From Streptomyces hainanensis (GTDB lineage Bacteria > Actinomycetota > Actinomycetes > Streptomycetales > Streptomycetaceae), in assembly GCF_004348415.1 (NCBI RefSeq), contig NZ_SMKI01000016.1:1-33627 (forward strand): a stretch of 33,627 nucleotides of DNA, written 5' to 3'. The notes under the pieces are model-generated. The model saw only the letters and a list, made by a program, of their open reading frames with translations, did no database searches and was not told the DNA's origin. This document shows positions 9,367 through 18,802 of this stretch, in pieces. The position numbers and the translations under genes were made by a program. The stretch's first letter is position 1; each line of letters opens with the position of its first letter.

Positions 9367-9651
9367 TCCGGCGGAGGGACACGCGATCCGGCGTCGTCGA
9401 GGCCGGCCCGGCAGGGTTTCGGCGGCGCCTCGGGCCCGACTCGTCGCCGTCGGGTCGCGATGTGACTCGCGCCACGTGCGAGCCGCGTAACGCTTCGGGA
9501 AGCAGCGCGATGATTCAAGAGGTGGCCGCAGTGTCCGGGCCGAGGGTCCGTAGCACCGCGCCACCACCGTCGGCCCATCCCGCCGCCGGTCACGGTTCCG
9601 CTTGCTTCGGGCGGGCCCTAAGCCGTTCCCAGAGTTTCCGAGAGGTTGTTC
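9367..9651. other. hrdB upstream regulatory region
   Basis: 285 bp between whiH and hrdB. A short stem (CCCGAC 9435-9440 with GTCGGG 9449-9454) may end whiH transcription. GGGAAG (9497-9502), 18 nt, then GGT (9521-9523) partly resembles the sigma-R pattern GGAAT-N18-GTT; S. coelicolor hrdB has a sigma-R-dependent promoter, so this is worth testing. No clear housekeeping -35/-10 pair could be fixed by eye. Confidence 0.35.
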
Positions 9652-11286
<1,635 letters not shown>

Positions 11287-11289
11287 GGC

Positions 11290-11307
11290 GGCCCCCAGGC
11301 GGGGGCC
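11290..11307. terminator. Hairpin just downstream of hrdB
   Basis: GGCCCCC-AGGC-GGGGGCC, a 7-bp GC-only stem with a 4-nt loop, begins 4 nt after the hrdB stop codon. It is the first of three consecutive dyads in this convergent gap. Confidence 0.6.
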
Positions 11308-11333
11308 CAGCGGCCCCGTCCCGGCGCGCCTGA

Positions 11334-11371
11334 ACGGCCGGTGGCTCCCCTCGGGGGTGGTCACCGGCCGT
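11334..11371. terminator. Second hairpin in the hrdB / DUF7455 convergent gap
   Basis: ACGGCCGGTG (11334-11343) pairs perfectly with CACCGGCCGT (11362-11371). An inner CCCC/GGGG pairing could extend the stem. It probably acts on transcripts from either side. Confidence 0.65.
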
Positions 11372-11415
11372 CGTCGTCACCAGAGCCCGGCGCGGCCCGC
11401 AGGAGGGCATGGCAA

Positions 11416-11452
11416 GCGGGCGGTCACCGCCCGTGCGCGGGTGACCGCCCGC
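11416..11452. terminator. Third, strongest hairpin in the convergent gap
   Basis: GCGGGCGGTCACC (11416-11428) and GGTGACCGCCCGC (11440-11452) form a perfect 13-bp stem around an 11-nt loop. With no T-tract it fits the streptomycete type of terminator, and it lies between the converging hrdB and DUF7455 genes. Confidence 0.75.
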
Positions 11453-11521
11453 TGTCCGGTCGACACACCAACCGGACGGAGCCGCTCGTCAGGGGGACGC
11501 GATACGTCGGATCTCGGTCGA

Positions 11522-11752
11522 TCAGCGTTCGTCGTCGCTCGCGGATGCGGGAGTCGCGGTGAGCTTCTCCGTCTCGTCCTGTATCTCCGCGGCGATCTTC
11601 TTGAGCTCCGGCTCGAACTTGCGGCCGTGGTGAGCGCAGAACAGCAGCTCTCCGCCGCTGATGAGGACCACGCGGAGATACGCCTGGGCACCACAGCGGT
11701 CGCAGCGGTCCCCAGCCGTCAGCGGGGTCGCGGGGGTCAGAACAGTAGTCAC
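11522..11752 (-). CDS. DUF7455 small zinc-ribbon-like protein
   Basis: 76 residues from GTG 11752 (MTTVLTPATPLTAGDRCDRC after Met initiation), with an AGAGG site 4-8 nt upstream. Two metal-ligand pairs are visible: CDRCGAQAY (about residues 17-25) and LLFCAHHGRK (about 37-46), suggesting a treble-clef or zinc-ribbon-type knuckle. The remainder is a charged helix (FEPELKKIAAEIQDETEKLT) and a disordered tail. It is a conserved actinobacterial family of unknown function, and in Streptomyces it sits between hrdB and parE, as here. It is divergent from parE and convergent with hrdB. A 13-bp palindrome (11767-11779) lies 15 nt upstream of its start. Confidence 0.88.
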   Translation of the reverse strand: MTTVLTPATPLTAGDRCDRCGAQAYLRVVLISGGELLFCAHHGRKFEPELKKIAAEIQDETEKLTATPASASDDER

Positions 11753-11766
11753 GTCGCCTCTTCTCT

Positions 11767-11779
11767 AGCTCGACGAGCT
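11767..11779. promoter_or_regulatory. Perfect palindrome upstream of DUF7455
   Basis: AGCTCG-A-CGAGCT, a perfect 6-1-6 dyad, lies 15-27 nt before the GTG at 11752 on the minus strand. It could be an operator or a short leader stem. Confidence 0.35.
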
Positions 11780-12019
11780 GTCGTACCAGGGACAACATCC
11801 AACCAGGCCGAGAACGTTCCCGCTCGCGGCTTCTCGATGGAAAAAATTCTCCCGAGATGGCCGAACGCTGCCCGGTGGCGGCGAATGAGCCGTATTGCAG
11901 TTGCTTGGTGTAATGCGTCGTCTCGTTGTTTTGTTCCGGCTACCTCGGTGTATCCGGGGGTCCTCCCTTGTTCAGGAGGACGTGCCCGGAGCCTAAATGG
12001 TTCATGCCTCGAAGGGAAC

Positions 12020-12035
12020 GTGATGTACACGTCAC
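12020..12035. promoter_or_regulatory. GTGA...TCAC dyad upstream of parE
   Basis: GTGATGTACACGTCAC has two-fold symmetry at 12 of 16 positions (GTGAnGTnnACnTCAC). It lies about 150 bp upstream of parE. It resembles a dimeric regulator site in general form but does not match the CRP spacing. Confidence 0.3.
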
Positions 12036-12186
12036 CCAGACGAGTTATCGAACGTGTGAGCGACGCTCGGCTACCCTGGATACTTCCCGGGGAGCCGCAC
12101 AACCGCTCTACAGGGCCTCGGTACCCTCTGAGCGGCGACCGCCACCACATCTGGGCCAGATCAGAATTCAGCGAGGAGCGAACTGC

Positions 12187-14304
12187 GTGACCGCCGACAC
12201 GTCCGTGCCGTCCACAGCACTGTTGACCGGGGCCGACCCGGCAGGCAACTACACCGCGCGGCACCTGCTTGTCCTGGAGGGTCTCGAGGCGGTTCGTAAG
12301 CGCCCGGGCATGTACATCGGGTCCACGGACAGCCGCGGGCTGATGCACTGCCTCTGGGAGATCATCGACAACGCCGTCGACGAGGCCCTGGGGGGGCACT
12401 GCGACCGGATCGAGGTGCTGCTGCACGACGACGGCTCGGTCGAGGTCCGGGACAACGGGCGCGGCATCCCCGTCGACATCGAGCCCAAGACCGGGCTCTC
12501 CGGTGTCGAGGTCGTGATGACCAAGCTGCACGCCGGCGGCAAGTTCGGCGGCGGCGCCTACGCGGCCTCCGGCGGCCTGCACGGCGTCGGCGCCTCCGTG
12601 GTGAACGCCCTCTCGGCCCGGCTCGACGTCGAGGTCGACCTGGGCGGCAGCACCCATGCCATCAGCTTCCGGCGCGGTACCCCCGGCTTCTTCGCCCGCT
12701 CCGGGCCCGAGGCCCCGTTCGAACCGGCCAACGGGCTGCGCAAGGCGAAGAAGATCCCCAAGGCCCGCACCGGCACCCGGGTGCGCTACTGGGCGGACCG
12801 GCAGATCTTCCTCAAGGACGCCAAGCTCTCCCTCGACACCCTGTACGCCCGCGCCCGGCAGACGGCCTTCCTGGTCCCCGGGCTCACCATCACGGTCCGT
12901 GACGAGCGGGGCGTCGACGGTGCCGAGCCGTCCGAGGAGGTCTTCCGCTACGACGGCGGGATCAGCGAGTTCTGCGAGTTCCTGGCCGCCGACAAGCCGG
13001 TCTGCGACGTGCTGCGGCTCACCGGCCAGGGCACCTTCAAGGAGACCGTTCCGGTCCTCGACGAGCGCGGCCACATGATCCCCACCGAGGTCAAGCGCGA
13101 CCTGGACGTCGACATCGCGCTGCGCTGGGGCACCGGCTACGAGACCACAGTGCGCTCGTTCGTCAACATCATCGCCACCCCCAAGGGCGGCACCCACGTC
13201 ACCGGCTTCGAGCGGGCGGTCACCCGCACCGTCAACGAGGTGCTGCGCGCCGCCAAGCTGCTGCGGGTCGCCGAGGACGACGTGGTCAAGGACGACGCCC
13301 TGGAGGGCATGACCGCGGTGGTCACCGTGCGGCTCGCCGAGCCGCAGTTCGAGGGGCAGACCAAGGAGGTGCTCGGCACCTCGGCCGCCTCCCGGATCGT
13401 GGCCCAGGTGGTCGGCAAGGAGCTCAAGGGCTTCCTGACCTCCACCAGGCGGGACGACAAGCAGCAGGCCCGTGCCGTGCTGGAGAAGGTCGTCGCCGCC
13501 GCCCGCACCCGGATCGCCGCCCGCCAGCACAAGGAGGCCCAGCGCCGCAAGACGGCCCTGGAGTCCTCGGCGCTGCCGGCCAAGCTGGCCGACTGCCGCA
13601 GCGACGACGTGGACCGCAGCGAACTGTTCATCGTCGAGGGCGACAGCGCGCTCGGCACGGCCAAGCTGGCCAGGAACTCGGAGTTCCAGGCGCTGCTGCC
13701 GATCCGCGGCAAGATCCTCAACGTTCAGAAGTCGTCGGTCTCCGACATGCTGAAGAACGCCGAGTGCGGCGCCATCATCCAGGTGATAGGAGCCGGGTCG
13801 GGGCGAACCTTCGACATCGACCAGGCGCGCTACGGCCGGGTGATCTTCCTGGCCGACGCCGACGTGGACGGCGCGCACATCCGCTGTCTGCTGCTGACGC
13901 TCTTCCAGCGCTACATGCGGCCGATGGTCGAGCAGGGCCGGGTCTTCTCCGCCGTGCCGCCGCTGCACCGGATCGAGCTGAGCAACCCGAAGAAGGGCCA
14001 GGACAAGTACCTGTACACCTACTCGGACGCCGAGCTCCGGGAGACCCTGCTCGACCTGGGGCGCCGCAAGGTCCGCTACAAGGAGTCGATCCAGCGTTAC
14101 AAGGGCCTCGGTGAGATGGACGCCGACCAGCTGGCCGAGACCACGATGGACCCGCGTCGGCGCACCCTGCGGCGGATCAACATCAACGACCTGGAGGCGG
14201 CCGAGGAGGCGTTCAGCCTGCTGATGGGGAACGAGGTGGCGCCCCGCCGGGAGTTCATCACCAACTCGGCGGCCACGCTCGACCGCTCCCGCATCGACAC
14301 GTAG
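12187..14304 (+). CDS. parE: DNA topoisomerase IV subunit B (ParE-type, GyrB paralogue)
   Basis: 705 residues from GTG 12187 (VTADTSVPSTALLTG), with a GAGGAG site about 10 nt upstream. Topoisomerase IV decatenates daughter chromosomes and relaxes DNA; this subunit hydrolyses ATP. GHKL ATPase motifs are present: EIIDNAVDEALGG, DNGRGIPVDIEPKTGLSGVE and the glycine-rich KLHAGGKFGGGAY...GLHGVGASVVNAL. The TOPRIM domain has FIVEGDSALGTAKLARNSEF (catalytic Glu) and FLADADVDGAHIR (Asp pair). The C-terminal QRYKGLGEMDADQLAETTMD is the GyrB/ParE tail. The ALGTAK form, in place of AGGSAK, marks the second actinomycete type II enzyme rather than gyrase. The partner parC lies 10 kb downstream on the opposite strand, separated by the sugar locus. 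It converges on the sucrase/ferredoxin-like gene. Confidence 0.95.
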   Translation: MTADTSVPSTALLTGADPAGNYTARHLLVLEGLEAVRKRPGMYIGSTDSRGLMHCLWEIIDNAVDEALGGHCDRIEVLLHDDGSVEVRDNGRGIPVDIEPKTGLSGVEVVMTKLHAGGKFGGGAYAASGGLHGVGASVVNALSARLDVEVDLGGSTHAISFRRGTPGFFARSGPEAPFEPANGLRKAKKIPKARTGTRVRYWADRQIFLKDAKLSLDTLYARARQTAFLVPGLTITVRDERGVDGAEPSEEVFRYDGGISEFCEFLAADKPVCDVLRLTGQGTFKETVPVLDERGHMIPTEVKRDLDVDIALRWGTGYETTVRSFVNIIATPKGGTHVTGFERAVTRTVNEVLRAAKLLRVAEDDVVKDDALEGMTAVVTVRLAEPQFEGQTKEVLGTSAASRIVAQVVGKELKGFLTSTRRDDKQQARAVLEKVVAAARTRIAARQHKEAQRRKTALESSALPAKLADCRSDDVDRSELFIVEGDSALGTAKLARNSEFQALLPIRGKILNVQKSSVSDMLKNAECGAIIQVIGAGSGRTFDIDQARYGRVIFLADADVDGAHIRCLLLTLFQRYMRPMVEQGRVFSAVPPLHRIELSNPKKGQDKYLYTYSDAELRETLLDLGRRKVRYKESIQRYKGLGEMDADQLAETTMDPRRRTLRRININDLEAAEEAFSLLMGNEVAPRREFITNSAATLDRSRIDT

Positions 14305-14309
14305 TCGCC

Positions 14310-14347
14310 GCGCCGGTCAGCCGGTCAGCCGGGTGGCTGACCGGCGC
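14310..14347. terminator. Bidirectional terminator between parE and the sucrase/ferredoxin-like gene
   Basis: GCGCCGGTCAGCC (14310-14322) and GGCTGACCGGCGC (14335-14347) form a perfect 13-bp stem with a 12-nt loop. The right arm lies inside the last codons of the minus-strand gene, whose stop is at 14325-14327. It would serve both convergent genes. Confidence 0.75.
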
Positions 14348-15245
14348 CGGTCAGGGCGACGACGCCGGTGACGGCCATCCGTGGCCGGGCCTCGAAGAGT
14401 GCCCCGCAGCTGGCCGGGGCGGGGGCGCCGTCGGTGAGCTCCGCCACCGTGACCCGCCAGCGGCGGCCGTCCGCGTGGCCCACGACGATCCCGTCCGGGC
14501 CCCGGTCGGCGAGCACGGCCAGGGCGTCCAGGCCCTGCTCCCCGGTGGCCTCCCGGACGGCCAGCTCGGCCGCCTGCCCGGGACGGTCCCAGGCGGACCG
14601 GCCGCGGCAGCCGTCCGTGACCAGCTGGCCGTCGTCCAGCGCCGCCAGGACGCCCTTGACACCCACCGCCGTCATGCGCCCGTAGGCATAGCCGTGCGGC
14701 AGCACCAGCAGCGTGGGGGAGAAGCGGTGCCCGCCGATGTGGGTGATCTCCCAGACCTCGGAGCCGCCGCTGGCCACCAGCTCGGCGGCCAGCGGCCGGC
14801 CGAGCAGCGCACAGCAGCGGTCGCGCCGGCCGTTGGTGCACACCAGGGTCAGCGGTGCGCCGCGGTGCGGCTCCCAGCGTCCGTCGTGGAGGCCGGCGCC
14901 GAGCCGGGCGAAGTCCAGGTCGAGCAGGGCCTCCGGGCGCACCCGCTCGGTGACCCGGACCCAGGCGTTCCCCGGCAGGGTGTGGGCGAGGTAGGCGCGG
15001 TGGCCCGCGGCGGCTCCCGGGCGGTCCGCGTGCCGCCCCGGCCGGCGGATCAGCGCCACCCGCACCCCGGTGCCGGCGGTGGCGGCCTCCAGGGCCCGGC
15101 CCACGGCGGGGTCGAGGTGGCTGTCGACCAGGGCGTCGGGGCCCCAGGGGCCCGGCTGTTCGATCAGCAGCCAGGTCCTGGCGGTGCCGGCGGTCGCGGC
15201 CAGCGGCTCGGTCAGGGCCCGGGAGAGGGTGGTGCACGTGCTCAC
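14325..15245 (-). CDS. Sucrase/ferredoxin-like family protein
   Basis: 306 residues from GTG 15245 (MSTCTTLSRALTEPLAATAG). The family has a thioredoxin-like fold resembling [2Fe-2S] ferredoxins; the name is historical and sucrase activity is not established. Key blocks are LTLVCTNGRRDRCCALLGRP (about 169-188, Cys residues as possible cluster ligands) and WEITHIGGHRFSPTLLVLP (His residues), as in the family. The N terminus has GTARTWLLIEQPGPWGP, also typical. There is no signal peptide. The start lies 7 nt after a TAGCCT -10-like box on the minus strand, suggesting a leaderless mRNA, and that promoter overlaps a sequence resembling the iron box of DmdR/IdeR regulators. It is divergent from the LacI gene and convergent with parE. 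The physiological role is unknown. Confidence 0.85.
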   Translation of the reverse strand: MSTCTTLSRALTEPLAATAGTARTWLLIEQPGPWGPDALVDSHLDPAVGRALEAATAGTGVRVALIRRPGRHADRPGAAAGHRAYLAHTLPGNAWVRVTERVRPEALLDLDFARLGAGLHDGRWEPHRGAPLTLVCTNGRRDRCCALLGRPLAAELVASGGSEVWEITHIGGHRFSPTLLVLPHGYAYGRMTAVGVKGVLAALDDGQLVTDGCRGRSAWDRPGQAAELAVREATGEQGLDALAVLADRGPDGIVVGHADGRRWRVTVAELTDGAPAPASCGALFEARPRMAVTGVVALTGAGQPPG

Positions 15246-15264
15246 CCAGGTAAGGCTAGCCTCC
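15246..15264. promoter_or_regulatory. Candidate iron box (DmdR/IdeR type) overlapping the promoter
   Basis: CCAGGTAAGGCTAGCCTCC matches the remembered 19-bp iron box TTAGGTTAGGCTAACCTAA at 13 positions, with the core AGGTnAGGCTAnCCT intact. It overlaps the -10-like TAGCCT of the sucrase/ferredoxin-like gene and abuts its GTG start. Confidence 0.5.
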
Positions 15265-15306
15265 CCTGACCCGGGCTCCGCTCTCGATCCCTCGGCTCCG
15301 GGGGTG

Positions 15307-15323
15307 ACGCAAGTAGTTTGCGT
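15307..15323. promoter_or_regulatory. Candidate LacI-family operator upstream of the regulator gene
   Basis: ACGCAA-GTAGT-TTGCGT is a perfect 6-5-6 inverted repeat 22 bp before the ATG at 15346. A similar CGCA...TGCG dyad lies upstream of the binding-protein gene (16386-16403). It lies just upstream of a TATTCT -10-like box (15333-15338), as expected for repression or autoregulation. Confidence 0.5.
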
Positions 15324-15345
15324 TGCTTACATTATTCTTGCGCCC

Positions 15346-16353
15346 ATGACACGACGACTTGCGCAGGTCGCGCAGAAGGTGGGGGTCAGCGAGGCCACGG
15401 TCAGCCGGGTGCTCAACGGCAAGCCCGGCGTCTCCGAGGCCACTCGCCAGGCCGTCCTCACGGCGCTCGACGTGCTCGGCTACGAGCGGCCCACCCAGCT
15501 GCGCGGGGAACGCGGCCGCCTGGTCGGCCTGGTGCTCCCCGAGCTGAGCAACCCGATCTTCCCGGCGTTCGCCGAGGTGCTCGGCGGAGTGCTGGCCCAG
15601 CGCGGCCTGGTCCCCGTGCTGTGCACCCAGACCCCGGGCGGCGTGCAGGAGACGGACTACGTCGACCTGCTGCTCCAACAGCAGGTCTCCGGCGTGGTGT
15701 TCGCCGGCGGCCGGTACGCGCAGGCGGACGCCTCGCACGACCACTACCGGCTGCTTGCCGAGCGGCGGCTGCCGGTGGTGCTGATCAACGCCTCCGTGCC
15801 GGGACTTGGCTTCCCCCAGGTCTCCTGCGACGACGCGGTGGCGGCCGAACAGGCGTGGCGGCACCTGGCCTCGTTGGGCCACGAGCGGATCGGCCTGGTG
15901 CTCGGCCCTGGCGACCACGTGCCGTCCCAGCGCAAGCTGGCGGCCGCCCGCGCGGTGGCGGCGGCCGGCGGCCGCGAGCTGCCCGACGACCTGGTGGCCA
16001 GGGCGATGTACACGCTGGAGGGCGGGCAGGCGGCCACCGCGACCCTGCTGGAGCGCGGGGTCACCGGCGTGATCTGCGCCAGCGACGTGATCGCGCTGGG
16101 CGCGGTGCGCGCGGCCCGGCGGCGCGGGCTCGGCGTGCCGGCCGACCTGTCCGTGGTGGGATTCGACGACTCGGCGCTGATGACCTGCACCTCGCCGCCG
16201 CTGAGCACGGTGCGGCAGCCGATCGAGGCGATGGGCCGGGCGGCCGTCGAGATGCTGGTGGCGCAGTTCGGGGGCCGCGACGTGGCCCGCGACGAGTTGC
16301 TGTTCGAGCCGGAGCTGGTGGTCCGCGAGTCGACGGGGCCGGCACCCCGCTGA
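15346..16353 (+). CDS. LacI-family transcriptional regulator of the sugar locus
   Basis: 335 residues from ATG 15346. The N-terminal helix-turn-helix is clear: LAQVAQKVGVSEATVSRVLN (5-24), followed by the hinge helix region and a periplasmic-binding-like effector domain starting RLVGLVLPELSNPIFPAFAE (about 61-80). The effector domain continues with GVVFAGGRY, VICASDVIALGAVRAAR and LSVVGFDDSALMTCTSPPLS, all typical of LacI/GalR sensors of carbohydrate. It is followed directly by the binding protein, two permeases and glycosidases on the same strand, so local control is very likely. No Shine-Dalgarno is evident; a TATTCT box 7 nt before the ATG suggests a leaderless message. A perfect inverted repeat upstream is a candidate autoregulatory operator. 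The inducer is inferred to be an alpha-gluco-oligosaccharide. Confidence 0.93.
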   Translation: MTRRLAQVAQKVGVSEATVSRVLNGKPGVSEATRQAVLTALDVLGYERPTQLRGERGRLVGLVLPELSNPIFPAFAEVLGGVLAQRGLVPVLCTQTPGGVQETDYVDLLLQQQVSGVVFAGGRYAQADASHDHYRLLAERRLPVVLINASVPGLGFPQVSCDDAVAAEQAWRHLASLGHERIGLVLGPGDHVPSQRKLAAARAVAAAGGRELPDDLVARAMYTLEGGQAATATLLERGVTGVICASDVIALGAVRAARRRGLGVPADLSVVGFDDSALMTCTSPPLSTVRQPIEAMGRAAVEMLVAQFGGRDVARDELLFEPELVVRESTGPAPR

Positions 16354-16385
16354 CCAGCACCGTGTAGTCAAGTTTTTTCCATTTA

Positions 16386-16403
16386 CGCGCAGGATATTGC
16401 GCG
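16386..16403. promoter_or_regulatory. Candidate operator upstream of the sugar-binding protein gene
   Basis: CGCGCA-GGATAT-TGCGCG is an 18-bp dyad with perfect 6-bp arms, 72 bp before the ATG at 16475. It shares the CGCA...TGCG layout with the dyad upstream of the LacI gene, with slightly different spacing (6 against 5 nt). Confidence 0.45.
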
Positions 16404-16474
16404 CTGCTGACTCCGATGGTTGAGTGTGCGCCACTCTGTGGTCATGCCGTGCCATGCCGACGAAGGGGTCTCTC

Positions 16475-17848
16475 ATGTCACGCAGCGCGCACCGGCGCCT
16501 CCGCGTCCGCCTCGCGACCGCCACCGCCCTCGTCCTCCCGCTCGCCCTGGTCGCCTGTTCCTCGGGTGACGGCGCCACCGGCGACGACGGGCGGATCCGG
16601 CTCGACATCAACGGCCAGCCCCCCGGCACCGACGAGCGTGAACTGCGGGTCTTCCTGGCCGAGATCGCGGCGTTCGAGGAGGCGCACCCGGACATCGACA
16701 TCGTTCCGCACGAGGGGTTCATGGAGCCCGAGACGTTCAACACCCGGGTCGCCGGCGGCGACCTGGAGGACGTCTTCTACGTCTACTTCACCGACCCCGC
16801 CGGCATCATCGAGCAGGGCTACGCCGCCGACATTACCGACCACCTCGCCGACGTCCCCCAGCTCGACCAGGTGCGGCCCGAACTCCACCAGGTCTTCCAG
16901 GACGAGGAGGGCCGCCAGTACGGCGTCCCCACCGCCAACTACTCGATGGGCCTGCTCTACAACCGCGACCTCTTCGAGCGCGCCGGCCTCGATCCCGACG
17001 CGCCCCCGACCACCTGGGACGAGGTCCGCGAGGCCGCCGACGCCATCGCCGACCTCGGCGGCGGCGTCACGGGCTACGGCGAGTGCACCATCGACAACAC
17101 CGGCGGCTGGCACCTGACCGCCGAGATCTACTCGCGGGGCGGCCTCGTCGCCGAGCCCGCCGGCGACTCCCACCGCGCCGCCTTCGACGCCGCCCCGGCG
17201 CGCGAGCTGCTGCGCACCCTCCAGGCCATGCGCTGGGAGGACGACTCGATGGGCAGCGACCAACTCCGCTCCTGCGAGGACCTGATGATCCAGATGGGCG
17301 CCGGACAGCTGGGCATGTACATAGCCGCCCCGGACAACCTGCCCACCCTGGTCAGGCAGTACGAGGGCTCCTACGAGAACCTGGGCCTCGCCCCCATCCC
17401 CGACGGGCAGGCCACCCTCCTGGGCGGCGAGGGCTACATGATCAACGCCAACGCCACGCCCGAGCAGATCGACGCCGCCCTCACCTGGCTCCAGTGGCGC
17501 TTCGTCAACCCGGACGAGATCGAGCGCCGCATCCAGGAGAGCCGCGACGACGGGCTGCCGGTCGGCCTCCCGATGCCGCCCACCCCCGACATCTGGATCG
17601 CCGGCGAGACCAGGGACGCGGTCGAGGCGCTCAAGGAGCAGTACGCCAACGTCCCGGTGGAGCACGTCGCGCCCTTCATGGAAGCGGCCCCCGAGATCGA
17701 GGGCCGGATCGAGCCGCCCCGGGCCCAGGAGGTCTACGCGATCCTCGACAACGTCATGCAGGCCGTGCTGACCGAGCGCGACACGGACGTCGACGCGGTG
17801 CTCGCCGACGCGGCGCAGCAGGTCGACCGGATCTACGGCGCCTCCTGA
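16475..17848 (+). CDS. ABC transporter sugar-binding lipoprotein
   Basis: 457 residues from ATG 16475 (AAGGGG site upstream). The N terminus is a lipoprotein signal: Arg-rich start, hydrophobic core ATALVLPLALVAC, lipobox LVAC with lipidated Cys28. The mature protein has the family 1 extracellular solute-binding fold: FLAEIAAFEEAHPDIDIVPH, an early glycine-rich VAGGDLEDVFYVYFTD block, YGVPTANYSMGLLYNRDLFE and ERAGLDPDAPPTTWDEV. These are typical of oligosaccharide receptors for MalFGK-type importers. It would sit on the outer face of the cytoplasmic membrane and deliver substrate to the two permeases, whose genes follow immediately (next ATG 1 nt after the stop). As in many Streptomyces sugar systems, no ATPase gene is present; a shared MsiK-type ATPase elsewhere would be needed. 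Confidence 0.95.
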   Translation: MSRSAHRRLRVRLATATALVLPLALVACSSGDGATGDDGRIRLDINGQPPGTDERELRVFLAEIAAFEEAHPDIDIVPHEGFMEPETFNTRVAGGDLEDVFYVYFTDPAGIIEQGYAADITDHLADVPQLDQVRPELHQVFQDEEGRQYGVPTANYSMGLLYNRDLFERAGLDPDAPPTTWDEVREAADAIADLGGGVTGYGECTIDNTGGWHLTAEIYSRGGLVAEPAGDSHRAAFDAAPARELLRTLQAMRWEDDSMGSDQLRSCEDLMIQMGAGQLGMYIAAPDNLPTLVRQYEGSYENLGLAPIPDGQATLLGGEGYMINANATPEQIDAALTWLQWRFVNPDEIERRIQESRDDGLPVGLPMPPTPDIWIAGETRDAVEALKEQYANVPVEHVAPFMEAAPEIEGRIEPPRAQEVYAILDNVMQAVLTERDTDVDAVLADAAQQVDRIYGAS

Positions 17849-17849
17849 G

Positions 17850-18788
17850 ATGGCCCTCCGCGCCCCGGCCAACGCGCCCAAGCCGGTCGCCGCGCCCACC
17901 CCGGCCGCGGCCCCGGCCGTCAGGCGGCGGCTGGCCGAACAGCTCACCGCCTACGGGTTCCTGTGCGGCGCGCTGCTGGTCTTCGCGGTCTTCGCCTGGT
18001 ACCCGGTCGTCAGGAACGTGGTCCTCGCCTTCCAGGAGGTGAACTTCGTCCGCGGCTCCAGCTGGGTCGGCCTGGAGAACTTCCGCCACGTCCTCGACGA
18101 CCCGCTGTTCGCCACCGCCTGGCGCAACAGCGCCCTCTTCACCCTCTACGCCCTGGTGCTCGGCTTCGGCGTGCCGTTCGTGGCCGCCGTGCTGATCAAC
18201 GAGTTCCGGCACGCCCGCGCCTACTTCAGGGTCCTCGTCTACCTGCCGGTGATGCTGCCCCCCGTCGTGGTGGCCCTGATGTGGCGCTGGTTCTACCAGC
18301 CGGAGGGCGGGCTGATCAACGAGGTGCTCGGCACCGCCGGGCTGCCCACCTCGCAGTGGACCAACTCCCCGGACACCGCCCTGATCTCGCTGGTCATCGT
18401 CTCCACCTGGGCCAACATGGGGACCGCCACCCTGATCTACCTGGCCGCCCTCCAGACCATCCCCGGCGAGCTCTACGAGTCCGCCGAGCTGGACGGCGCC
18501 GGGATCTGGCGGCGGCTGTGGCACGTGACCGTCCCGGCGACCCGCTTCGTCATCCTCATGCTGCTGCTCCTCCAGGTGGTGGCCACCATGCAGGTGTTCA
18601 CCGAGCCCTTCGTGATGACCGGCGGCGGCCCGCAGGACTCCACCGTCACCGTGATGCTGCTCGTCTACCGCTACGCGTTCGTCCACCACGATTTCGGCGC
18701 GGCGAGCGCCATGAGCCTGCTGCTGCTCCTCGTCCTCGCCGTCTTCTCCGCCGCCTACCTGCGGGTCACCCGCGGCCGGGCCGACTGA
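17850..18788 (+). CDS. Sugar ABC transporter permease, MalF type
   Basis: 312 residues. The ATG is one nucleotide after the binding-protein stop, so translational coupling is likely. An Ala/Pro-rich N-terminal tail (1-25) precedes six membrane segments, e.g. FLCGALLVFAVFAWYPVVRN, VLVYLPVMLPPVVVALMWRW and LMLLLLQVVATMQVFTEPFV. The cytoplasmic EAA loop that docks the ATPase reads ELYESAELDGAGIWRRLWHV followed by TVPATR, matching the EAA---G---------I-LP pattern. In the family this subunit pairs with the next gene product to form the translocation channel for di- or oligosaccharides. The substrate is inferred from the adjacent glycosidases to be an alpha-gluco-oligosaccharide. Confidence 0.95.
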   Translation: MALRAPANAPKPVAAPTPAAAPAVRRRLAEQLTAYGFLCGALLVFAVFAWYPVVRNVVLAFQEVNFVRGSSWVGLENFRHVLDDPLFATAWRNSALFTLYALVLGFGVPFVAAVLINEFRHARAYFRVLVYLPVMLPPVVVALMWRWFYQPEGGLINEVLGTAGLPTSQWTNSPDTALISLVIVSTWANMGTATLIYLAALQTIPGELYESAELDGAGIWRRLWHVTVPATRFVILMLLLLQVVATMQVFTEPFVMTGGGPQDSTVTVMLLVYRYAFVHHDFGAASAMSLLLLLVLAVFSAAYLRVTRGRAD

Positions 18789-18802
18789 ACGGGAGGTCGT
18801 CC

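Larger units (their letters stand above)
11753..12186. other. 434-bp intergenic region between DUF7455 and parE
   Basis: I see no credible gene here. The codon structure is lost, and the stretch is markedly less GC-rich in its middle (about 11830-12060). It must hold the divergent promoters for DUF7455 and parE. Visible elements are the 13-bp palindrome at 11767-11779, the GTGA/TCAC dyad at 12020-12035, and TACCCT hexamers (near 12071 and 12122) that fit a -10 box. None has a clear -35. Confidence 0.6.

Noticed and set aside
11926..12186. An N-terminal extension of ParE
   Set aside because: The upstream in-frame region has non-coding composition and no RBS; GTG 12187 has a GAGGAG site and gives the family N terminus.
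12187..14304. Assignment as gyrase subunit B (and 24756-27203 as gyrase subunit A)
   Set aside because: The ALGTAK TOPRIM variant, the lack of a GyrA box and the position beside hrdB point to the second type II topoisomerase (Topo IV), not gyrase, which lies near the origin.
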